Origin: CAZRZN01 sp964604565
GTDB lineage: Bacteria; Pseudomonadota; Alphaproteobacteria; Rhodobacterales; Rhodobacteraceae
Assembly (NCBI GenBank): GCA_964604565.1
Contig: CAZRZN010000106.1
Location: 1-13,344 of the forward strand
Direction: 5' to 3'
Length of the DNA stretch: 13,344 nt
In this document: one piece after another, positions 7,322-13,344 of the stretch
Layout of the letters: every line of letters starts with the position of its first letter
Position numbering within the stretch: the first letter of the stretch is position 1
Position numbers and translations under genes: made by a program
Notes under the pieces: model-generated
Databases searched by the model: none
Told to the model about the DNA's origin: nothing
What the model saw: only the letters and a program-made list of their open reading frames with translations

Positions 7322-8272
7322 ATGGCCCTCAAGCACGCTTTTGTCTTTTCCGGCGCCGTGGTCGCTGCGCTGCCCGCCTCTGCACAGGACATCACCATCG
7401 GTGTCCCGAACTGGGCCGCCGCCGAGGCGATCTCCCATATGCTCGAAACCCTGATCGAGGCGGAAACCGGCCTTGACGTGAATACCATCGGCTCGACCAA
7501 CCCTGTCATCTTCGAGGCGATGGACAAGGGGGAAATGCACATTCACCCGGATGTCTGGCTGCCCAACCAGTCCAACCTGACGACCCGCTTTGTCGATGAG
7601 GCGGGCACGGTCGCGCTGTCCGAAAATGCCTATGACGGCTTTGCCGGGTTCTGCGTGACGGAGTCCACCGCAGAGGCGCTGGACGTCGAGAACATCTATG
7701 ATCTGACCGACCCGGTCATCGCCGAACAATTCGATACCGACGGCGACGGCAAGGGGGAGATCTGGGTCGGTGCCAGCGGATGGGCGGGCACATCGATCGA
7801 CACGGTGCGATTGACCACCTACGGCGTGGCGGAGACCTTTGACCTGCTGGAACTGGACGAAAGCGTCGCCATCGCGCGGATGAAGGATGCGACCGTGTCC
7901 GGCGCGCCCTTTGCAACGCTGTGCTTTGCGCCGCACATGATGTTCCAGCTCGCCGATCTCGTGCAACTCGAAGAGCCGGCCTATGACGCCGACAAATGGA
8001 CGATGGTGCAGCCCACCGACGATCCGAACTGGCTGGAAAAATCGAGTATCGAGGTCGCCTATCCGCCGATCGAGATCCAGATCGCTTATTCGACGGAGCT
8101 GCCGGAGATTTCGCCGCGCGCCGCCGAGATCGTGCGCGGGGTGCAACTGGACACCGAGACGGTCAACCGGTGGAATTACCAGATCGTCGAGGAAAAGCGT
8201 CCCGCCGAGGAGGTCGTGGAGGAATGGATGGCCGCCAACGAGGACCGGGTGGACGGTTGGCTGGGCTTCTGA
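7322..8272 (+). CDS. Glycine-betaine-type ABC substrate-binding protein (SBP2), paralog of SBP1
   Basis: Periplasmic binding protein, 316 aa from ATG 7322, with a signal peptide cleaved at ASA|Q after residue 21. The mature part is 295 residues, exactly as in SBP1, and aligns without gaps; by hand count 154 of 295 positions are identical (about 52%). Shared features include IGVPNWAAA (26-34), TNPVIFEAM, HPDVWLPNQ, the acidic loop DTDGDGKGE (138-146), Cys111/Cys201 and LEEPAYDADKW. The aromatic position that is Trp248 in SBP1 is Tyr247 here (EVAYPPI against EVAWPSI), a possible specificity change. No permease or ATPase follows, so it probably docks on the ProVW-like importer encoded by the facing operon. 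It heads the plus-strand operon with the FAD enzyme, 56 bp downstream. Confidence 0.92.
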   Translation: MALKHAFVFSGAVVAALPASAQDITIGVPNWAAAEAISHMLETLIEAETGLDVNTIGSTNPVIFEAMDKGEMHIHPDVWLPNQSNLTTRFVDEAGTVALSENAYDGFAGFCVTESTAEALDVENIYDLTDPVIAEQFDTDGDGKGEIWVGASGWAGTSIDTVRLTTYGVAETFDLLELDESVAIARMKDATVSGAPFATLCFAPHMMFQLADLVQLEEPAYDADKWTMVQPTDDPNWLEKSSIEVAYPPIEIQIAYSTELPEISPRAAEIVRGVQLDTETVNRWNYQIVEEKRPAEEVVEEWMAANEDRVDGWLGF

Positions 8273-8328
8273 TCCGGACGGCGTGCGGCGGCGCGTCCGA
8301 GATCCGGCTTCCAGAGTAGGGATGGCTC

Positions 8329-10749
8329 ATGTGTGCTCTTTCCATTGACGCCGGCAAGGCCGGCGTCCCTGCGCCCGACGCGGTTGACGGGCCGTCACGG
8401 GTGCCGTCCCATGCCTCGGTCGTCGTGGTCGGGGGCGGTGTCATAGGATGCAGCGTCGCGTATCACCTGACCAAGCTCGGCGTGCGCGATGTGGTCCTGC
8501 TGGAGCGCAAGGCGCTTGGCTGCGGCACCACATGGCATTCGCACGGCGTCGTCGGTCTGTCGCGGGCCAATGGAACCCTGTTGCGCATGGCGCTGGAAAC
8601 GGTGCGGATGATCCCCGAGGTCGAAGCGGTTTCGGGAAAGTCCACCGGCTATTCCGCGCGGGGCTCGATCAATGTGACCGAGGATCCGTCGCGCCTGATC
8701 CATTTCAAGCGCATCGCCGATATCGCCCGCTCACAGGGCCTTGAGGCGCATGTCATCGACGGGGCGGAGGCACATGCGTTGTTCCCGTTGATGGAGCCCT
8801 CCGGTGTGATCGGCGCCCTGCATCTGCCCACCGAGGGGCAGTGCAACCCGCTGGATCTGACGCAGGCCCTCGCCGCTGCGGCGCGCGCCGGCGGGGCACG
8901 GATCGTCGAGGGGGCGAAGGTCACAGGGGCCACGGTCGTCGACGCGCGGATACAGGCGGTGCAAACCGGTGAAACCACGATCACCTGCGAAACGGTGGTC
9001 AACTGCACCGGCCTCTGGGGGCGGGATTTCCTGCGGTCAGAGACCGGCGGGCTGCCCTTGCAGGGGGTCGAGCACAATTATCTGGTCGCCGACTTTCACC
9101 CGGATGTCGGCCCGGACCTGCCGCTGTTTCGCGATCCCGACAAGGTCATGACGCTGCGCGAGGACAACGGACAGTTCTCTGTCGGCTTCAACGAGGTAGA
9201 CACCAATCTGTTCGCCGCCGATCAGGTGCCCGAGGATTTCGCCTTTGACGAGCTTCCGCCTGACTGGGATGCCATCATGCCCTACTTCGAGGCGGCGGCC
9301 CGCCGGGTGCCGATCCTCAACGAGCTTGGCGTGCGTTTGTTTCTGTGCGGGCCGGAGGCGGCAACACCGGACACGCGTTACCTGCTTGGCCCAAGTTCCG
9401 AAATCGAAGGGTATTATGTCGCGGCGGGTTTCAGTGGCATCGGCATCGGTTCGGCCGGCGGGGCAGGGCGCGCCATCGCCGAATGGATCGCCCTTGGCCG
9501 CCCGGAACAGGAACCCTGGGGCGTCGATCTGCGCCGCATGGCGCCCGCGCAATCGAACCGAAATTACCTTGCCCTGCGCACGCGGGAGGCCAATGGAAGG
9601 CTGTTCCCCCTTGCCTGGCCGCACCGGCAGAACCTGACCGCCCGCAATCTGCGCCGGTCGCCGCTGCATCCGCAGATGGCGGCCGCGCGAGCCTGTTTCA
9701 TCGAGGACGCAGGCTGGGAGGTTCCGGAATGGTTCGCGCCGGAGGGGGTCGCCCCCGAACCCGCCTACAGCTTTGAGCGCCCTGCATGGTTCGCCCATGC
9801 CCGGGCCGAAGCGCGGGCGGCGCAGACAGGATGCGCTGTCGCCGACCGGAGTATGACGGGTAAATTCCTGCTGGTGGGCGACGGTCTTGATCGCGCCTTT
9901 TCAGATGTCTTTGGCGTAGCCGCGCCCCACACCGGCGCCACGGATGTCGTCCTGAGGAATTCGGATGGCGGGATCGAGGCGCTCTTTACCGCCATCCCCC
10001 AAAGTCGGGATCGCGTGCTTTTGTTGGGGGACATCGGCCCGCAGCGGCGGGATCTGGGCGGGCTGACCCGGGCCTTCGGTAAGGCCGGGGGGTGCTCTGT
10101 CGTCGATATGACATCTGCTTTCGCTGCAGTGGAGGTGATCGGCCCCGAGGCGCGCGCAGCGCTCCTTGACGCCGGCTGGCGGGGGGACCCGGAGGCCCGT
10201 TTTGATCCGGCGGCAGAGATTGGCCATGCGACCTGTCAGGCGCTTGCGACGGACCGTTTCGGTTTGCCGGCATGGCTGCTGATCGTCCCGTCCGAAAGCG
10301 GTGCGGCCCTGCTGTCGGCGCTGCAAGATGCGGCAACGGGCCTGACCCCGATCGGAATGCATGCGCGTCATTCCCTGCTGACCGATGCGGGAACAGCACT
10401 CTGGGGCTTCGCGCTGTCGCCATCGGTGACACCCCGCGAGGCGGGGCTTGACGGCACCGGTCATGCGGGCGGCAGGCGCCTGTGCCGCATCGTCCTGAAC
10501 GAACCGGCGCCCGTTCTTCTGGGTCAGGAAATCATCCGGATCGACGGGGCCGTTGTCGGGGTGGTCTCACAACCTGCATATGCGCTGGCACGGGACACGG
10601 CCATCGGCCTTGCCGTGATCAATCATCCCGGTCTCGTCAGGGACATACCCTGTCAGGTGCAGATCGCCGGTGACTGGCACAAGGCGCGGATCAGTCCGGC
10701 CAGACCCGATCTCACAGGCGCCGCCTTGCCCGGTACGGTGCCTGCCTGA
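8329..10749 (+). CDS. FAD-dependent oxidoreductase with GcvT-like C-terminus (dimethylglycine/sarcosine dehydrogenase-like)
   Basis: An 806-aa cytoplasmic enzyme. The N-terminal half is a DAO-type flavoprotein: Rossmann FAD motif VVVVGGGVIG (31-40), acidic strand end LLERK (57-61), GTTWHSHGV (66-74), and a second nucleotide-contact region YYVAAGFSGIGIGSAGGAG (362-380). By analogy with dimethylglycine dehydrogenase, His70 is the probable covalent FAD attachment residue. A linker (about 385-440, FAO_C-like) leads to a GcvT-like region (about 480-700) and a GCV_T_C-like barrel (about 715-790). Relatives oxidatively remove N-methyl groups from dimethylglycine or sarcosine and pass formaldehyde to tetrahydrofolate. 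The folate-site motif reads GGIEALFTA (547-555), where relatives usually carry an acidic residue (GGIxxDLTV-like), so folate coupling may be lost. AGGGA (8318-8322) sits 6 bases before the start. It lies 56 bp after SBP2, so it is likely co-transcribed. Confidence 0.9.
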   Translation: MCALSIDAGKAGVPAPDAVDGPSRVPSHASVVVVGGGVIGCSVAYHLTKLGVRDVVLLERKALGCGTTWHSHGVVGLSRANGTLLRMALETVRMIPEVEAVSGKSTGYSARGSINVTEDPSRLIHFKRIADIARSQGLEAHVIDGAEAHALFPLMEPSGVIGALHLPTEGQCNPLDLTQALAAAARAGGARIVEGAKVTGATVVDARIQAVQTGETTITCETVVNCTGLWGRDFLRSETGGLPLQGVEHNYLVADFHPDVGPDLPLFRDPDKVMTLREDNGQFSVGFNEVDTNLFAADQVPEDFAFDELPPDWDAIMPYFEAAARRVPILNELGVRLFLCGPEAATPDTRYLLGPSSEIEGYYVAAGFSGIGIGSAGGAGRAIAEWIALGRPEQEPWGVDLRRMAPAQSNRNYLALRTREANGRLFPLAWPHRQNLTARNLRRSPLHPQMAAARACFIEDAGWEVPEWFAPEGVAPEPAYSFERPAWFAHARAEARAAQTGCAVADRSMTGKFLLVGDGLDRAFSDVFGVAAPHTGATDVVLRNSDGGIEALFTAIPQSRDRVLLLGDIGPQRRDLGGLTRAFGKAGGCSVVDMTSAFAAVEVIGPEARAALLDAGWRGDPEARFDPAAEIGHATCQALATDRFGLPAWLLIVPSESGAALLSALQDAATGLTPIGMHARHSLLTDAGTALWGFALSPSVTPREAGLDGTGHAGGRRLCRIVLNEPAPVLLGQEIIRIDGAVVGVVSQPAYALARDTAIGLAVINHPGLVRDIPCQVQIAGDWHKARISPARPDLTGAALPGTVPA

Positions 10750-10832
10750 ACGCGTCATTCGGCAAGCTGGAACAGCGCCGCGTTTTTCCGGCCGGACCGG
10801 GCCATGGGTGCCGGGATCCGGTAAGACGACCT

Positions 10833-10850
10833 TTCGTGCCTTGTCACGAA
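10833..10850. repeat. Inverted repeat downstream of the FAD enzyme gene
   Basis: TTCGTG (10833-10838) and CACGAA (10845-10850) form an exact 6-bp inverted repeat with a 6-base spacer. It sits in the 250-bp gap between the FAD enzyme and the oxygenase gene, 83 bp after the stop. It could be an operator half-site pair for the oxygenase promoter or a weak hairpin; there is no U-tract. Confidence 0.35.
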
Positions 10851-10913
10851 CGGGTGTCTGCCTGAATTTTAGGCGCATGGCACTTAATGCTGCATAAATC
10901 GCACGGAAAGAGA

Positions 10914-10919
10914 TTGACG
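10914..10919 (+). promoter_or_regulatory. Possible -35 element (TTGACG) upstream of the oxygenase gene
   Basis: TTGACG matches the sigma-70 -35 consensus at 5 of 6 positions and lies 80 bp before the oxygenase start. No convincing -10 box is found 16-18 bp downstream, so this is a weak call. Confidence 0.2.
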
Positions 10920-10943
10920 AAACGGCCCGGTTGCCAAGCCTTG

Positions 10944-10968
10944 TGCCGTCGCCGGTTGTGGCGAGGCA
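10944..10968 (+). promoter_or_regulatory. Leader hairpin before the oxygenase gene
   Basis: TGCC (10944-10947) plus TCGCC (10949-10953) pair with GGCGA (10960-10964) and GGCA (10965-10968) around a 6-base loop, giving nine base pairs with one bulged G. It ends 31 bases before the ATG at 11000. The 5' arm (TGCCGT, 10944-10949) can alternatively pair with ACGGCA (10984-10989), which directly abuts the AGGGGG ribosome site. That could make initiation structure-dependent, but GC-rich DNA gives such matches easily. Confidence 0.35.
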
Positions 10969-10999
10969 AAGATCATCGACAGCACGGCAAGGGGGATAC

Positions 11000-12037
11000 A
11001 TGACGACGACCATCCAGACGGGAAACGGCCCTCGGGCGTTCTTTTCCGCCGGCCTTGACGCCACAAACACCGCCTTCGAGGAAATTCCCCTGATCGATTT
11101 CGCCCCGATGGCCGGGGACGATCCCGAGGCACGGGCGGCCGTGGGCGCGGCCGTGCGCAAGGCCTGCACCGAGGTGGGGTTTTTCTATGCCGCCAACCAC
11201 GGCGTCCCCGATGCGATCATCGATGAGACTTTCACGGCGGCGCGCCGGTTCTTTGCCCTGCCCGAAACGGCGAAACAGGCGATCTCCATCGAGAAATCCG
11301 AAGTGTTGCGGGGCTATACGCCGCTTTTGGGGGAAAACACGGACCCCGCCAACAAGGGCGACCTGCACGAGGGGTTCGACCTTGCACTGGACCTGCCAGC
11401 GACCGATCCGGACGTTCAGGCCGGTGTCTTCGGCTATGGGCCCAACCAGTGGCCCGAGGATCTGCCGGGCTTTCGTGAGGCGCTGATGGCCTATCACGGC
11501 GCGGCGATTTCCTTTGGCACCCGGATCTTTCAGGCTTTTGCACTTGCGCTCGATCTGCCGGAAGACTTCTTCGCGGACAAGATCACCAAGCCGATGGCCC
11601 ATATGCGGGTGCTGCATTATCCAAGTCAGGATGGTGAGATCGACGAGCGTCAGATCGGGATCGGGGCGCATTCCGACTACGAATGCTTTACGATCCTGTG
11701 CACCGACGACACGCCCGCGCTTCAGGTGCTCAACGCCGATGGAAAATGGATCATGGCGCCGCCCGTCCCGGGCGCGTTCATCGTCAATGTCGGCGACCTG
11801 ATGGCACGCTGGACCAATGATTACTTTCAGTCGACAGTTCACCGGGCGATCAACAAGTCCGGCCGGCAACGGTATTCCATCCCGTTCTTCTTCGGGGTGA
11901 ACAGCACCGATCTGATAGAGGTTCTGCCCTCCTGCCAGAGCGCGGAAAAGCCTGCGAAATATCCGCCGATCACCGCAGGCGATTATATCCGCTCGCGGTT
12001 TGACGACACCTATGCCCACAGGGCCGAAGAGCCATGA
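11000..12037 (+). CDS. 2-oxoglutarate/Fe(II)-dependent oxygenase, isopenicillin N synthase family
   Basis: A 345-aa cytoplasmic oxygenase. The N-terminal DIOX_N region (about 28-140) has IPLIDFAPMAG and ACTEVGFFYAANHGVP. The jelly-roll catalytic core carries the iron ligands His224 and Asp226 (GAHSDY) and His281 (STVHRAIN), with Arg291 and Ser293 (RYS) to bind 2-oxoglutarate. Relatives hydroxylate or oxidatively cleave small molecules; the overall form resembles bacterial homologues of fungal thymine 7-hydroxylase-like enzymes, but the substrate cannot be set from sequence. The start is ATG 11000, preceded by AAGGGGG (10989-10995); a TTG at 10931 would add 23 unconserved residues and is rejected. 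It follows the FAD enzyme after 250 bp, so it probably has its own promoter, and precedes a BMP-family binding protein by 199 bp. It could finish catabolism of the betaine-like compound or act on a nucleobase. Confidence 0.9.
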   Translation: MTTTIQTGNGPRAFFSAGLDATNTAFEEIPLIDFAPMAGDDPEARAAVGAAVRKACTEVGFFYAANHGVPDAIIDETFTAARRFFALPETAKQAISIEKSEVLRGYTPLLGENTDPANKGDLHEGFDLALDLPATDPDVQAGVFGYGPNQWPEDLPGFREALMAYHGAAISFGTRIFQAFALALDLPEDFFADKITKPMAHMRVLHYPSQDGEIDERQIGIGAHSDYECFTILCTDDTPALQVLNADGKWIMAPPVPGAFIVNVGDLMARWTNDYFQSTVHRAINKSGRQRYSIPFFFGVNSTDLIEVLPSCQSAEKPAKYPPITAGDYIRSRFDDTYAHRAEEP

Positions 12038-12157
12038 TCGCGCCGCGCCGCCCGGCGCCGGATCGGGTGACGCGGATTCGTGCCGGTATCGCGCCGTTGC
12101 CGACCGCGCGACGATGCCGGGACGGATGCGGCCCCATTGCAGTCTTCGCGCGGGGCA

Positions 12158-12173
12158 GGGGCCAAGCGGCCCC
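12158..12173 (+). terminator. Weak GC hairpin between the oxygenase and BMP protein genes
   Basis: GGGGCC (12158-12163) pairs with GGCCCC (12168-12173) across loop AAGC, 120 bp after the oxygenase stop. There is no U-tract. It may attenuate read-through or protect the upstream message. The rest of the 12038-12236 gap shows no gene and no clear promoter. Confidence 0.25.
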
Positions 12174-12223
12174 GCCACCGCATTTCGTCTGTTTTCTGAA
12201 ATCGCCTCTCTGACATTCGTGAA

Positions 12224-12228
12224 AAGGA
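12224..12228 (+). promoter_or_regulatory. Ribosome binding site that fixes the BMP protein start
   Basis: AAGGA lies 8 bases before ATG 12237, directly ahead of a clear signal peptide. The in-frame upstream extension (79 codons from 12000, overlapping the oxygenase gene) lacks any conserved sequence and is rejected. Confidence 0.8.
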
Positions 12229-12236
12229 ACCCTGCC

Positions 12237-13319
12237 ATGCTTCGCCGCTCCCTGCTTGCCTCTGCGCTCGCTCTTGCCGTTTCCCTGCCCATTCCCGCCA
12301 CCGCGGTCGAGATCGACGGCCCGCCCAAGATCGCCTTCATCTACGCCGCCACGGCCCGCGACGGCGGCTGGAACGAGGCGCTGGACAATGCCCGCATGGC
12401 GGTCGAGCAGGAGCTGGGCGTCGATATCGCCGTGGTCGAAAGCATCCCGGAGGAAGCCACCGCGCTGAACAATGCCATCGACCTCTTCGTTGGCCGTGGG
12501 TTCAACGTGATCGTCGCCACCGGATACGGCTACAGCGAAGGTGTGCTGGAGGCCGCCGCGAAATACCCCGATGTCGCGTTCATGAATGCCTCTGGCGCCA
12601 CCAATGCCGACAACCTCGAAGGGTTCTATGTTCGCAGCTACGAGGCGTGGTATCTTGCCGGAATGGCCGCCGCCGGTGTGTCCGACACGGGCACGATCGG
12701 CATTCTTGGCGGTTATCCCGTGGGCGTGGTCAACTGGGACGTGAATGCCTTTGCGCTGGGGGCGCAGGCCGTGAACCCCGAGATCGAGACAATCGTGGTC
12801 TACACCAACAGCTGGTGGGATCCGGTCAAGGAAGGCGAGGTCGCCAAGGCGATGCTGGATCAGGGGGCCGATGTGATCGGCAACAACCTGTCCTCAGCCG
12901 CGCCCTTCATCGCCGCCGAGGAGGCCGGGGCAAAATCCATCGGCTTCCAGCTCGACATGTCGCAGCATGCGCCCACGGGCCATGTGACATCGGTCAAGTT
13001 CAACTGGGACCAATACCTGGTGCCGACCATCGCCGCCATCGCCGACGGCACATGGGAGCCGAATGAATGGGGCGCCTTTCCCAGCATGAGCGACGGAGTC
13101 GTGTCGCTGGTTCCGCTGGCGGACTCGGTCCCTGCCGAGGTCAAGGCGATGATCGAGGAAAAGGCCGCCGCCATCACGTCCGGGGAATTCTCTCCCTTTG
13201 ACGGGCCGATCATGGCACAGGACGGCACGGTGAAGGTGGCCGCGGGCGAGCGACTGGACGATGGCGGGCTATGGGGCATGGATTTCCTGGTCGAAGGCAC
13301 GACGGGCACCCTGAATTGA
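12237..13319 (+). CDS. BMP (PnrA-like) family ABC substrate-binding protein
   Basis: Periplasmic binding protein of the basic membrane protein family, 360 aa from ATG 12237. A Sec signal peptide (MLRRSLLASALALAVS start) is probably cleaved at ATA|V after residue 23; no lipobox cysteine is seen, unlike the PnrA lipoproteins. Family landmarks are IAFIYAATARDGGWNEALD (32-50), VIVATGYGYSEGV (91-103), GTIGILGGYPVGVVNWDVNA (152-171), SWWDPVKEGEVAKAMLDQGAD (192-212) and TSVKFNWDQY (251-260). Characterised members bind purine nucleosides and serve CUT2-like importers with two permeases and a duplicated ATPase. None of those partners lies in the window, but an ATG at 13340, 20 bp after the stop, may begin the next gene. 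The neighbouring oxygenase suggests the ligand may be a nucleoside or nucleobase that is then oxidised; this is inference. Confidence 0.9.
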   Translation: MLRRSLLASALALAVSLPIPATAVEIDGPPKIAFIYAATARDGGWNEALDNARMAVEQELGVDIAVVESIPEEATALNNAIDLFVGRGFNVIVATGYGYSEGVLEAAAKYPDVAFMNASGATNADNLEGFYVRSYEAWYLAGMAAAGVSDTGTIGILGGYPVGVVNWDVNAFALGAQAVNPEIETIVVYTNSWWDPVKEGEVAKAMLDQGADVIGNNLSSAAPFIAAEEAGAKSIGFQLDMSQHAPTGHVTSVKFNWDQYLVPTIAAIADGTWEPNEWGAFPSMSDGVVSLVPLADSVPAEVKAMIEEKAAAITSGEFSPFDGPIMAQDGTVKVAAGERLDDGGLWGMDFLVEGTTGTLN

Positions 13320-13344
13320 CCCGTCCCGGGCCGCGCAGCATGAC

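Noticed and set aside
7142..8146. 334-codon open frame on the minus strand overlapping SBP2
   Set aside because: It is antisense to a clear signal-peptide-bearing binding protein and resembles the antisense frame over SBP1, as expected for mirrored paralogs.
10931..10999. 23-residue N-terminal extension of the oxygenase from TTG 10931
   Set aside because: It covers the leader hairpin and lacks family similarity; ATG 11000 follows a strong purine-rich ribosome site.
12000..12236. 79-residue N-terminal extension of the BMP protein
   Set aside because: It overlaps the oxygenase gene, has no conserved sequence, and would bury the signal peptide; ATG 12237 has a clear ribosome site.
10973..12340. 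455-codon open frame on the minus strand
   Set aside because: It is antisense to the intact 2OG oxygenase gene with all its catalytic residues; no domain is seen.
1..13344. Search by eye for CRISPR arrays, tRNA/rRNA, insertion sequences and attachment sites
   Set aside because: No regularly spaced direct repeats, no cloverleaf-like segment with TTCGAnnC in context, no transposase frame and no flanking terminal repeats were seen.

Overview
The window is high-GC DNA with compact, codon-biased genes. The gene families and their arrangement (glycine-betaine-type ABC importers, a FAD/GcvT demethylase-like enzyme, an alpha-E/transglutaminase pair) suggest an alphaproteobacterium, most likely a Rhodobacterales (Roseobacter-group) member. 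That placement is inference from gene content; no marker gene is present. I see no tRNA, rRNA, CRISPR array, insertion sequence or phage gene.

Layout. (A) 1-1654, plus strand: the 3' part of an alpha-E domain gene followed 2 bp later by a transglutaminase-like protease gene. This block ends at a perfect 19-bp hairpin (1659-1700) in a convergent junction. (B) 7145-1746, minus strand: a LysR-type regulator, a periplasmic glycine-betaine-type substrate-binding protein (SBP1), a short-chain dehydrogenase, a ProV-like ATPase with a CBS tail, and a ProW-like permease with an unusually long N-terminal extension. The last four are tightly packed (19-bp gap, 3-bp gap, 8-bp overlap) and look like one operon. 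(C) 7322-10749, plus strand, divergent from the LysR gene: a second binding protein (SBP2), about 52% identical to SBP1 over 295 mature residues with no gaps, and an 806-aa FAD-dependent dimethylglycine/sarcosine-dehydrogenase-like enzyme with a GcvT-like C-terminal half. (D) 11000-13319, plus strand: an isopenicillin-N-synthase-type 2-oxoglutarate/Fe(II) oxygenase and a BMP/PnrA-family periplasmic binding protein, the likely start of a second importer operon that continues past the window.

How it may work. Blocks B and C read as one regulon for a betaine-like or N-methylated amine. Two related binding proteins would feed one ProVW importer, the FAD enzyme would oxidatively N-demethylate the substrate, the SDR would oxidise or reduce a hydroxyl/keto intermediate, and the LysR protein between the two arms would sense the compound. 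The substrate cannot be named from sequence. The GcvT half of the FAD enzyme lacks the acidic residue expected in the folate-site motif, so it may not capture the one-carbon unit on tetrahydrofolate. Block D could be an extension of this system or a separate nucleoside/nucleobase uptake and oxidation system.

No gene-free stretch exceeds 300 bases. The longest are 10750-10999, 12038-12236 and 7146-7321; each holds only candidate regulatory structure.
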